Below are positions 1 to 5,266 of a stretch of 5,581 nt of DNA, piece by piece. The stretch comes from an uncultured Eubacteriales bacterium (GTDB taxonomy: Bacteria; Bacillota; Clostridia; Monoglobales; Monoglobaceae), in assembly GCA_900552305.1 (NCBI GenBank), contig URZD01000142.1, positions 1 through 5,581 of the forward strand, written 5' to 3'. Within the stretch, counting starts at the first letter, position 1, and each line of letters starts with the position of its first letter. The notes under the pieces were generated by a model that searched no databases, was not told the origin of the DNA, and saw only the letters and a list, made by a program, of their open reading frames with translations. Position numbers and translations under genes: made by a program.

Positions 1-1
1 C

Positions 2-1357
2 AAGGAAACGGATTCGGTTACGCAGAAAATAATGGTGCCGAACGGTATAGAGGGCGTACTGAAAAAGATAGACGCGTGCCGCTGTACGGTTACGGACACC
101 GTGGCGGAGATTGAGAAGGCTGACGGAACGGTTGAAAAAATTACGCTTATGCAGAAGTGGCCCGTAAGACGCGCAAGACCGTATAAGCAAAAGCTGTCAC
201 CGAATATGCCGCTTGTTACCGGTCAGCGCGTAATAGACACGCTGTTCCCGATTGCAAAGGGCGGCGTAGCGTCTGTTCCGGGGCCGTTCGGGAGCGGCAA
301 AACGGTTGTGCAGCATCAGCTTGCAAAGTGGGCGGAGGCTGACATTGTCGTATATATCGGTTGCGGCGAGCGCGGCAACGAGATGACGGACGTACTGAAC
401 GAGTTCCCGGAGCTGATTGACCCGAAAACGGGGCGGTCGCTTATGGAAAGAACGGTGCTGATTGCAAACACCTCCGATATGCCGGTTGCGGCGCGCGAGG
501 CGTCAATTTACACAGGTATAACGATTGCGGAATATTTCAGAGATATGGGATATTCGGTTGCGCTTATGGCGGATTCGACCTCCAGATGGGCGGAGGCTCT
601 GCGCGAGATGTCGGGTCGACTGGAGGAAATGCCGGGCGAGGAAGGCTATCCCGCATACCTCGGCAGCCGTCTTGCACAGTTCTATGAGCGTGCGGGCAGG
701 GTTATCGCAAACGGCGACGGCGACAGAGAAGGCTCGCTTTCGGTTATCGGTGCGGTTTCACCTCCGGGTGGCGATATTTCAGAGCCTGTTTCACAGGCAA
801 CGCTCCGAATCGTCAAGGTCTTTTGGGGACTGGATTCTGGACTTGCGTACAAAAGACACTTCCCCGCAATCAACTGGCTGACAAGCTATTCGCTTTATGC
901 GGACGATATGGCGCCGTGGTTTGACAAGGAGTCGGGCGGCAACTGGACGGAGCTGCGTGCAAGAATGATGAAGATTTTGCAGAGCGAGGCAGAGTTGGAG
1001 GAAATCGTAAAGCTGGTCGGCATGGACGCGCTTTCCGCACCCGACAGACTGACGCTTGAAACGGCGCGGAGCATACGCGAGGACTTTCTGCATCAGGACG
1101 CATTCCACGAGGTAGACACGTTTACGTCCGTTGAAAAACAGCTGCTTATGATGCGGCTGATACTTTCGTACTATGACATGGCGGCTGACGCGCTCGGCAA
1201 GGGTGCGGATATAGAGGAGCTTGTGTCGCTTGCGGTGCGCGAGAAGATAGGACGTTACAAGTACACTCCGCAGGAGAATATTGAGAAGGAATTTGAGGAC
1301 ATAACCTCAGAGCTTAAAAGCGAAATAAACAAAACCATTGCAAGGAGGGATGACTGA
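2..1357 (+). CDS. ntpA: V-type ATP synthase/ATPase catalytic subunit A, 5' end missing
   Basis: This is the catalytic subunit of the V1 head, where ATP hydrolysis or synthesis drives H+ or Na+ transport at the cytoplasmic membrane. The frame is open from base 2, so the ATG at 32 is internal and the gene enters from outside the window. The 451 visible residues contain the WPVR-RP segment, the P-loop GPFGSGKT (codons 281-304), the catalytic glutamate in CGERGNE (Glu codon at 368), ADSTSRWAEALRE, SGRLEEMPGEEGYPAY and SPPGGDxSEP. If the P-loop lysine and this glutamate are aligned with Lys238 and Glu261 of the Enterococcus hirae A subunit, as I recall that numbering, about 138 N-terminal residues are missing, consistent with the usual length near 590. 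The stop TGA at 1355-1357 overlaps the subunit B start. All key motifs are intact. The alternative name atpA is used for the same gene. Confidence 0.97.
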   Translation, partial: KETDSVTQKIMVPNGIEGVLKKIDACRCTVTDTVAEIEKADGTVEKITLMQKWPVRRARPYKQKLSPNMPLVTGQRVIDTLFPIAKGGVASVPGPFGSGKTVVQHQLAKWAEADIVVYIGCGERGNEMTDVLNEFPELIDPKTGRSLMERTVLIANTSDMPVAAREASIYTGITIAEYFRDMGYSVALMADSTSRWAEALREMSGRLEEMPGEEGYPAYLGSRLAQFYERAGRVIANGDGDREGSLSVIGAVSPPGGDISEPVSQATLRIVKVFWGLDSGLAYKRHFPAINWLTSYSLYADDMAPWFDKESGGNWTELRARMMKILQSEAELEEIVKLVGMDALSAPDRLTLETARSIREDFLHQDAFHEVDTFTSVEKQLLMMRLILSYYDMAADALGKGADIEELVSLAVREKIGRYKYTPQENIEKEFEDITSELKSEINKTIARRDD

Positions 1358-2727
1358 TGCCTAAGGAATACAGGACGATAGAGGAGGTTGCGGGACCGCT
1401 TATGCTGGTGCGCGACGTAACCGACGTAAATTACAACGACCTGGGCGAGATAGAGCTTGACAACGGAGAAAAACGCCGCTGCAAGGTTTTGGAGATAGAC
1501 GGCGGAAACGCGCTTGTTCAGCTCTTTGAATCATCGACGGGTATCAACCTTTCAAACAGCCGCGTTCGTTTTTTGGGAAGGTCAATGGAGCTTGGCGTAT
1601 CGGACGATATGCAGGGCAGAGTATTTGACGGTCTTGGACGTCCGATAGACGGCGGTCCGGAAATCCTTCCGGAAAAGCGGCTTGACATAAACGGCTTGCC
1701 GATGAATCCTGCGGCGCGCAACTATCCGCAGGAGTTCATACAGACGGGCGTGTCGGCTATAGACGGTCTGAACACTCTTGTAAGAGGTCAGAAGCTGCCG
1801 ATTTTCTCAGCGAGCGGACTTCCGCACGCAAGACTGGCGGCTCAGATTGCACGTCAGGCACAGGTGCGCGGCACAAACGAGCCGTTTGCGGTTGTGTTTG
1901 CGGCTATCGGAATCACGTTTGAGGAATCGGAGTATTTTATAAACAGTTTCCGCGAAACGGGCGCGATTGACAGAACGGTAATGTTTGTCAATCTTGCAAA
2001 CGACCCCGCGGTTGAGCGTATCGCAACGCCGCGTATGGCTCTGACCGCTGCGGAATACCTTGCTTTTGAGAAGGGTATGCACGTTCTTGTAATACTGACG
2101 GATATAACGAACTACGCGGACGCACTGCGCGAGGTTTCGGCGGCGCGCAAGGAGGTTCCGGGCAGACGCGGATACCCCGGATATATGTACACCGACCTTG
2201 CAACGCTTTATGAGAGAGCGGGACGTCAAAAGGGCAAAAACGGCAGTATAACAATGATACCGATTCTTACTATGCCGGAGGACGACAAAACTCACCCGAT
2301 TCCCGACCTTACGGGATATATCACGGAGGGACAGATAATTCTGAGCCGTGACCTTTACAGAAAGAACGTAATGCCGCCGATAGACGTGCTGCCGTCGCTT
2401 TCACGTCTGAAGGACAAGGGCATAGGCGAGGGCAAGACCCGCGCCGACCATGCGAACACTATGAACCAGCTCTTTGCGGCATACGCAAGAGGTAAGGACG
2501 CGCGTGAGCTTATGGTAGTTCTGGGCGAGGCGGCGCTGACCGAGATGGATAAAATCTATGCGAAGTTTGCGGACGCGTTTGAGGAGCAGTATGTTTCACA
2601 GGGCTACGATACAAACAGAAGTATCGAGGAAACGCTTGAAATAGGCTGGAAGCTGCTGTCAATGCTGCCGAAGAGCGAGCTGAAAAGAATCAAGGACGAG
2701 TTCATAGAGAAATATTATGCAGGATAA
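1357..2727 (+). CDS. ntpB: V-type ATP synthase/ATPase subunit B
   Basis: Regulatory, non-catalytic partner of subunit A in the A3B3 hexamer. The 456 residues match the normal family length. Visible family signatures are the N-terminal beta-barrel beginning with EYRTIEEVAGPLMLV, GRVFDGLGRPIDGGP, the degenerate nucleotide-site segment SASGLPHARLAAQIARQA (no Walker A lysine, as expected for B), VPGRRGYPGYMYTDLATLYERAG, and LPSLSRL. The arginine of LPSLSRL is residue 350, where the arginine finger reaching into the A-subunit active site lies in the E. hirae enzyme. The start ATG overlaps the upstream TGA as TGATG and has an AAGGAGGG site at 1342-1349 with 7 bases of spacing, so both reinitiation and direct entry are possible. 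Overlap with A suggests matched stoichiometric expression. Minor oddity: Ala follows SGLPH, where many homologues have Asn. Confidence 0.97.
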   Translation: MPKEYRTIEEVAGPLMLVRDVTDVNYNDLGEIELDNGEKRRCKVLEIDGGNALVQLFESSTGINLSNSRVRFLGRSMELGVSDDMQGRVFDGLGRPIDGGPEILPEKRLDINGLPMNPAARNYPQEFIQTGVSAIDGLNTLVRGQKLPIFSASGLPHARLAAQIARQAQVRGTNEPFAVVFAAIGITFEESEYFINSFRETGAIDRTVMFVNLANDPAVERIATPRMALTAAEYLAFEKGMHVLVILTDITNYADALREVSAARKEVPGRRGYPGYMYTDLATLYERAGRQKGKNGSITMIPILTMPEDDKTHPIPDLTGYITEGQIILSRDLYRKNVMPPIDVLPSLSRLKDKGIGEGKTRADHANTMNQLFAAYARGKDARELMVVLGEAALTEMDKIYAKFADAFEEQYVSQGYDTNRSIEETLEIGWKLLSMLPKSELKRIKDEFIEKYYAG

Positions 2728-2733
2728 GGGAGG
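2726..2733 (+). promoter_or_regulatory. Ribosome binding site that fixes the TTG start of subunit D
   Basis: AAGGGAGG overlaps the subunit B stop codon (2725-2727) and lies 9 bases before the TTG at 2743. No comparable site precedes the downstream ATG at 2773. This decides the start in favour of TTG. Confidence 0.85.
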
Positions 2734-2742
2734 CTGAAAAAA

Positions 2743-3408
2743 TTGGTTTCCACAACAGTAAATCCTACCCGAATGGAGCTTACGCGGCTGAAGAAAAAGC
2801 TGGCGACCGCGCGGCGCGGACATAAGCTGCTGAAGGATAAGCGCGACGAGCTTATGCGCAGATTTTTGGAGCTTGTGCGCGAAAATAAGGAGCTGCGCGA
2901 GAAGGTGGAGAAGGGACTTGCGGACGCAAACCGAAACTTTGTTCTTGCAAAGGCGGTAATGCGCGAGGAAACTCTGAACACCGCGCTGCTTGCGCCGCTG
3001 CAGTCGGTCTCGGTCGAGGTCGGCAGCAAAAACGTGATGAGCGTGGATATTCCGGTTTTTGATTATAAGTCAAGAACGCCGGACAAGAGCGATATATATT
3101 CGTACGGCTTTGCGTTTACGTCAAACGATTTGGATTTTGCCGTAAAGTCGCTTGAGGATATATTCCCGGATATGCTGCGCCTTGCGGAGATTGAAAAGTC
3201 GTGTCAGCTTATGGCGGCGGAAATCGAAAAGACGCGCCGCCGCGTAAACGCGCTTGAACACGTCATGATTCCGGAAACGGAGAGCAGCATAAAATACATT
3301 ACAATGAAACTTGACGAGAACGAGAGAAGCACGCAGGTGCGGCTGATGAAGGTTAAGGATATGATGATTAAGGCTAACCTTGAGGCAAAGCACGCGGCAG
3401 AGCAATAA
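2743..3408 (+). CDS. ntpD: V-type ATP synthase/ATPase subunit D (central stalk)
   Basis: Subunit D forms the rotating shaft that passes through the A3B3 head and couples ATP turnover to the membrane rotor. The 221 residues fit the family. The N-terminal signature VNPTRMELTRLKKKL with GHKLLKDKRDELMRRF is classic for D. Long heptad-rich helices at about residues 10-70 and 145-210 would form the antiparallel coiled coil, with a globular middle that includes SYGFAFTSNDLD. The start is a TTG: it has the strong AAGGGAGG site at 2726-2733 with 9 bases of spacing, and only this start keeps the conserved NPTR segment, whereas the first ATG (2773) would remove it. It lies 15 bases after the B stop and is the last gene before the operon terminator. 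A rare start codon could lower its translation, fitting one copy of D per three A and B, but that is inference. Confidence 0.96.
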   Translation: MVSTTVNPTRMELTRLKKKLATARRGHKLLKDKRDELMRRFLELVRENKELREKVEKGLADANRNFVLAKAVMREETLNTALLAPLQSVSVEVGSKNVMSVDIPVFDYKSRTPDKSDIYSYGFAFTSNDLDFAVKSLEDIFPDMLRLAEIEKSCQLMAAEIEKTRRRVNALEHVMIPETESSIKYITMKLDENERSTQVRLMKVKDMMIKANLEAKHAAEQ

Positions 3409-3433
3409 ACGCGGTATAGGTTTGTTACGAAAT

Positions 3434-3520
3434 AAAAAACGGCGATGCGAAAAAGTGAGCCGACCCAAAGCAGTTTGACGTTGGGAGGTCACGTTAAAAC
3501 TTTCGCATCGCTGTTTTTTT
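3434..3520 (+). terminator. Rho-independent terminator of the V-ATPase operon, with a structured loop
   Basis: GGCGATGCGAAA at 3441-3452 pairs with TTTCGCATCGCT at 3501-3512 (one G-U pair). The stem continues as C-G (3440/3513) and as the A-run 3434-3439 against the T-run 3514-3519. The T-run makes it a good terminator for the + strand 26 bases after the subunit D stop. The A-run on the other side means it could also stop - strand transcription. The enclosed 48 bases are unusually long and hold a second, weaker hairpin: GTGA (3455-3458) with TCAC (3489-3492) and CCCAA (3464-3468) with TTGGG (3481-3485). Confidence 0.88.
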
Positions 3521-3552
3521 ATGTCAGGCACACGGGAGCTGAATCCGATATG

Positions 3553-3659
3553 CCCTGAAATTAAAAAATTACTATCTTTTTGAACCGTTGTCCTTGCAAG
3601 GCGTTAGCCTTGCTTCGTCCGCCGGAAACAAAAATATAATAATTTTTTTGTATGCAGGG
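3553..3659. repeat. Hairpin arm 1 of the three-way element
   Basis: The base is CCCTG (3553-3557) against CAGGG (3655-3659). Above an internal loop, a long AT-rich stem pairs 3563-3582 with 3629-3648 with only two mismatches (3572 and 3576). CCG (3585-3587) can pair with CGG (3623-3625). The tip is a perfect 7-bp stem, GCAAGGC (3596-3602) and GCCTTGC (3607-3613), closed by a GTTA loop. The 10-base palindrome CCTTGCAAGG (3592-3601) overlaps this tip. Confidence 0.75.
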
Positions 3660-3666
3660 TCAAAGA

Positions 3667-3743
3667 GTTTAAACAGAGCAAATCTGAAACGCAGTTAATA
3701 CTGTCGTATTAACGAGTATTTTAACAAATTTGCCTGTTTAAAC
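3667..3743. repeat. Hairpin arm 2 of the three-way element
   Basis: GTTTAAACAG followed, after a bulged A at 3677, by GCAAAT (3667-3683) pairs perfectly with ATTTGCCTGTTTAAAC (3728-3743), giving 16 bp. A second perfect stem lies inside: GTTAATAC (3694-3701) with GTATTAAC (3706-3713) and a TGTC loop. The arm ends directly against the right terminal repeat. Confidence 0.75.
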
Positions 3744-3775
3744 CATATTGTGTTCAACTCCCGTGCGCCTAAGTC

Positions 3776-3804
3776 TTGAAATTCCGCAAGCTTTGTGGCA
3801 TAAC
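3776..3804 (+). promoter_or_regulatory. Candidate sigma-70/SigA promoter for the MATE-like gene
   Basis: TTGAAA (3776-3781, five of six to the -35 consensus) is followed after exactly 17 bases by CATAAC (3799-3804, four of six to the -10 consensus). Initiation near 3811 would leave a leader of about 30 bases containing the GGAG ribosome site at 3829-3832. It lies just outside the right end of the inverted-repeat element. The -10 is weak, so this is only a candidate. Confidence 0.45.
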
Positions 3805-3816
3805 AGAAAATGTTAT
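3800..3816. promoter_or_regulatory. Dyad overlapping the candidate -10, possible operator
   Basis: ATAACA (3800-3805) and TGTTAT (3811-3816) form a perfect 6-bp inverted repeat with a GAAAA spacer. It overlaps the proposed -10 box and start point, which is where a repressor would act. The regulator is unknown, and the sequence is AT-rich enough for a chance match. Confidence 0.35.
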
Positions 3817-3840
3817 TTAAAAACTTACGGAGATGAGAGC

Positions 3841-4395
3841 ATGGAAAAGGCAAAAAAGGACTTGACGCAGGAGCTTGGCGAAGGTAAAATCCTGCCGCTG
3901 GTTTTCAGACTGACAATCCCCGCCGTAGTCGCGCAGCTGATTACGTTCCTTTATAATATTGTTGACAGAATGTATGTCGCGAAAATAGAGGGAACGGGCA
4001 TGGACGCTCTGGCGGCGCTCGGCATAGTTCTGCCGATTACGCTGATTATGCAGGCGTTCGCAAACCTTGTAGGGCTCGGCGGCGCGCCGCGCGCAGGAAT
4101 AAAGCTCGGCGAGAACGACCGCACGGAGGCGGACTGCATTTTCAATACGGCGTTCGTCCTTCTTCTTATCATGGGAATTATACTCGGCGTGTGCGTGTTC
4201 GTCCTTGCAAAGCCTATTGTTGTGCTGTTCGGCTGCCCTCCGAGCGCGGTCGGGTACGCGGTTTCCTATTTGAAAATATACTCATGCGGAACGCTGTTTG
4301 TCATGCTTGCGCAGGGACTTAATCCGTTCGTTCTTACCCAGGGATACTCCGTGTTTGCAATGTGTTCCGTTCTGCTCGGCGCGATAATGCGATAA
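3841..4395 (+). pseudogene. MATE-family efflux transporter, N-terminal part, frameshifted
   Basis: Proteins of this family are membrane antiporters that export cationic drugs or toxins using Na+ or H+. The start ATG at 3841 has GGAG at 3829-3832 with 8 bases of spacing; the frame is open from 3748, but that would run through the inverted-repeat element and has no ribosome site. The 184 residues include MATE hallmarks: RLTIPAVVAQLITFLYNIVDR in the first membrane segment (about 22-43), GLGGAPR (78-84) and GLNPFVLTQG (159-168), with about four membrane helices. It ends at TAA 4393-4395 in the middle of helix five because of the 8-bp duplication at 4381-4396. Removing one copy restores LLGAIINIIPDP, the expected family sequence, and joins it to the following frame. 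A 184-residue MATE fragment is unlikely to transport. An intact gene would have about 450 residues and 12 helices. Confidence 0.85.
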
Positions 4396-5255
4396 TAAAT
4401 ATAATTCCTGACCCGATTCTGATTTTCGCTCTCGGAATGGGCGTCAGCGGCTCCAGCCTTGCGACGTTAATTTCACAGCTGTGTTCGTGCATATGCGTTA
4501 TTTGTTTTTTCTTCTCAAAAAAGAGCCTGTTTCACTTTTGTGCAAAAAATATGCGGCTTTTATATAAAAGGGTCATGTCCGTTGTATCGCTCGGCTTTAC
4601 GCCATTTATCATGACAATAACCGAATGTGCGATTCAGGTCGTGTCCAACGTCAATCTCAACCGCGCCACTGGCGGCAACAAGGACTACACCGCGGCTCTG
4701 ACGATTATGCTCGGCGCGCTTCAGCTTATCTCACTGCCGCTTAACGGGCTTGGGAACGGAATGCAGCCGTTTGTCAGCTTTAACTACGGCCGTGGGAACG
4801 CGGAACGGCCGAAAAAGGGTATAGGCACCTCGGCGGGAATCGCGTGCGATTTTCAGTATCGGCTTACCGAAATAGGACTTTCCGCCTTTTTCTTCACCGA
4901 TGTTGCAAATATGCGCGTATCGGCGCTTAACATCAGGGAGGGCGACGCGGCAATAGGAATATCGAACAGCGGAAGGACCGCCGCGACCGCGGACGCGCTT
5001 GCCCTTGCCCGCGAACACGGCGCAAAAACGGTTTGCGTTACAAGCTATCCGAAATGCGAGCTTGTAAAAAACAGCGACTATCCCATAGTTATAAAAACCG
5101 ACGAAATTCAGTACCCTACCGAGGGCATTTCCGCACGGATAGCGCACATCAGCGTTCTTGACAGCCTTGCGGTTTCACTGTCCGCAAAGGACTTTGCCCG
5201 CGCAGTGCGCCGCTCGGCAAAAATCCACGACCTTATAGACGAGTTGAGATATTAG
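4362..5255 (+). CDS. Chimera: MATE transporter middle part fused to SIS domain of an RpiR-type regulator
   Basis: The open frame runs from a possible GTG at 4362 (no close ribosome site) to TAG 5253-5255. Residues 12-152 continue the MATE protein: NIIPDPILIFALGMGVSGSS, SLGFTPFIMTITE and GNGMQPFVSFNYGRGNAER, about four membrane helices up to the loop after helix eight. From residue 153 (base 4818) the sequence becomes a SIS sugar-phosphate-binding domain: GIGTSAGIACDFQYRL, the phosphate-loop motif SNSGRT (201-206, bases 4962-4979) and AREHGAKTVCVTSYP, typical of RpiR/MurR regulators. The MATE C-terminal third and the regulator's helix-turn-helix half are absent. Reading through the upstream frameshift would give about 468 residues. 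It is probably a deletion-born remnant. A membrane-tethered SIS protein is possible but speculative. It lies 11 bases before the MFS gene and is probably cotranscribed with it. Confidence 0.8.
   Translation: MFRSARRDNAIINIIPDPILIFALGMGVSGSSLATLISQLCSCICVICFFFSKKSLFHFCAKNMRLLYKRVMSVVSLGFTPFIMTITECAIQVVSNVNLNRATGGNKDYTAALTIMLGALQLISLPLNGLGNGMQPFVSFNYGRGNAERPKKGIGTSAGIACDFQYRLTEIGLSAFFFTDVANMRVSALNIREGDAAIGISNSGRTAATADALALAREHGAKTVCVTSYPKCELVKNSDYPIVIKTDEIQYPTEGISARIAHISVLDSLAVSLSAKDFARAVRRSAKIHDLIDELRY
4381..4396 (+). repeat. 8-bp tandem duplication causing the MATE frameshift
   Basis: GCGATAAT occurs twice with no gap (4381-4388 and 4389-4396). Eight extra bases shift the frame and bring in the TAA at 4393. 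Deleting one unit gives codons for GAIINIIPDP, which is the normal MATE sequence here. Replication slippage is the simplest origin, and loss of one unit would restore the frame. Confidence 0.85.
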
Positions 5256-5258
5256 GGG
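5254..5258 (+). promoter_or_regulatory. Ribosome binding site of the MFS gene
   Basis: AGGGG overlaps the TAG of the chimeric gene and lies 8 bases before the ATG at 5267, supporting that start and suggesting translation directly after the upstream frame. Confidence 0.65.
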
Positions 5259-5266
5259 AAAAAATA

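Larger units (their letters stand above)
3526..3770. repeat. MITE-like 245-bp element: 27-bp terminal inverted repeat enclosing two hairpins
   Basis: Bases 3526-3552 and 3744-3770 are inverted copies. Read as + strand RNA, 24 of 27 positions pair (two as G-U), with mismatches at 3530, 3539 and 3545. The core is AGGCxCACGGGAGxTGAA. Immediately inside, with no gap, lie hairpin 1 (3553-3659) and hairpin 2 (3667-3743), separated by only seven bases, TCAAAGA. Nearly the entire element is therefore accounted for by a three-way junction. It has no convincing coding sequence and sits between the operon terminator and the next gene's promoter. The flanks ATGTC (3521-3525) and AAGTC (3771-3775) match at 4 of 5 bases and may be a decayed target duplication. 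Palindromic ends and this size fit a non-autonomous mobile element; a structured non-coding RNA is the alternative. Copy number cannot be judged from one window. Confidence 0.72.

Noticed and set aside
1807..2295. Long antisense open frames opposite the V-ATPase genes, including 1807-2295, 791-1108 and 2715-3029
   Set aside because: They lie wholly or almost wholly opposite strongly conserved genes, have cysteine- and arginine-rich translations with no recognisable motifs, and lack ribosome sites. They are shadows.
3121..3531. Antisense open frame running from the operon terminator into subunit D
   Set aside because: Its first part is simply the reverse of the terminator hairpin and the rest is opposite the conserved D coding sequence. 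No family is recognisable.
3553..3659. Second intrinsic terminator from the T-run at 3643-3649
   Set aside because: The T-run is itself paired in the AT-rich stem of arm 1, and the nearest GC-rich hairpin (3596-3613) ends 29 bases before it, too far for an intrinsic terminator.
3526..3770. CRISPR array or tRNA-like gene in the gap
   Set aside because: There are no regularly spaced direct repeats. The fold is a three-way junction with long AT-rich arms, without a T-loop sequence, anticodon arm or CCA end.
3748..3840. N-terminal extension of the MATE frame back to 3748
   Set aside because: The extra 31 residues do not resemble MATE proteins, run through the right end of the inverted-repeat element, and lack a ribosome site. 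The ATG at 3841 has a good GGAG site and gives a typical N-terminus.
4362..4396. Programmed frameshifting between the two MATE frames
   Set aside because: There is no slippery heptamer, and the mismatch is fully explained by a duplicated 8-bp unit, which a one-base ribosomal slip preserves as extra coding sequence. Mutation is simpler.
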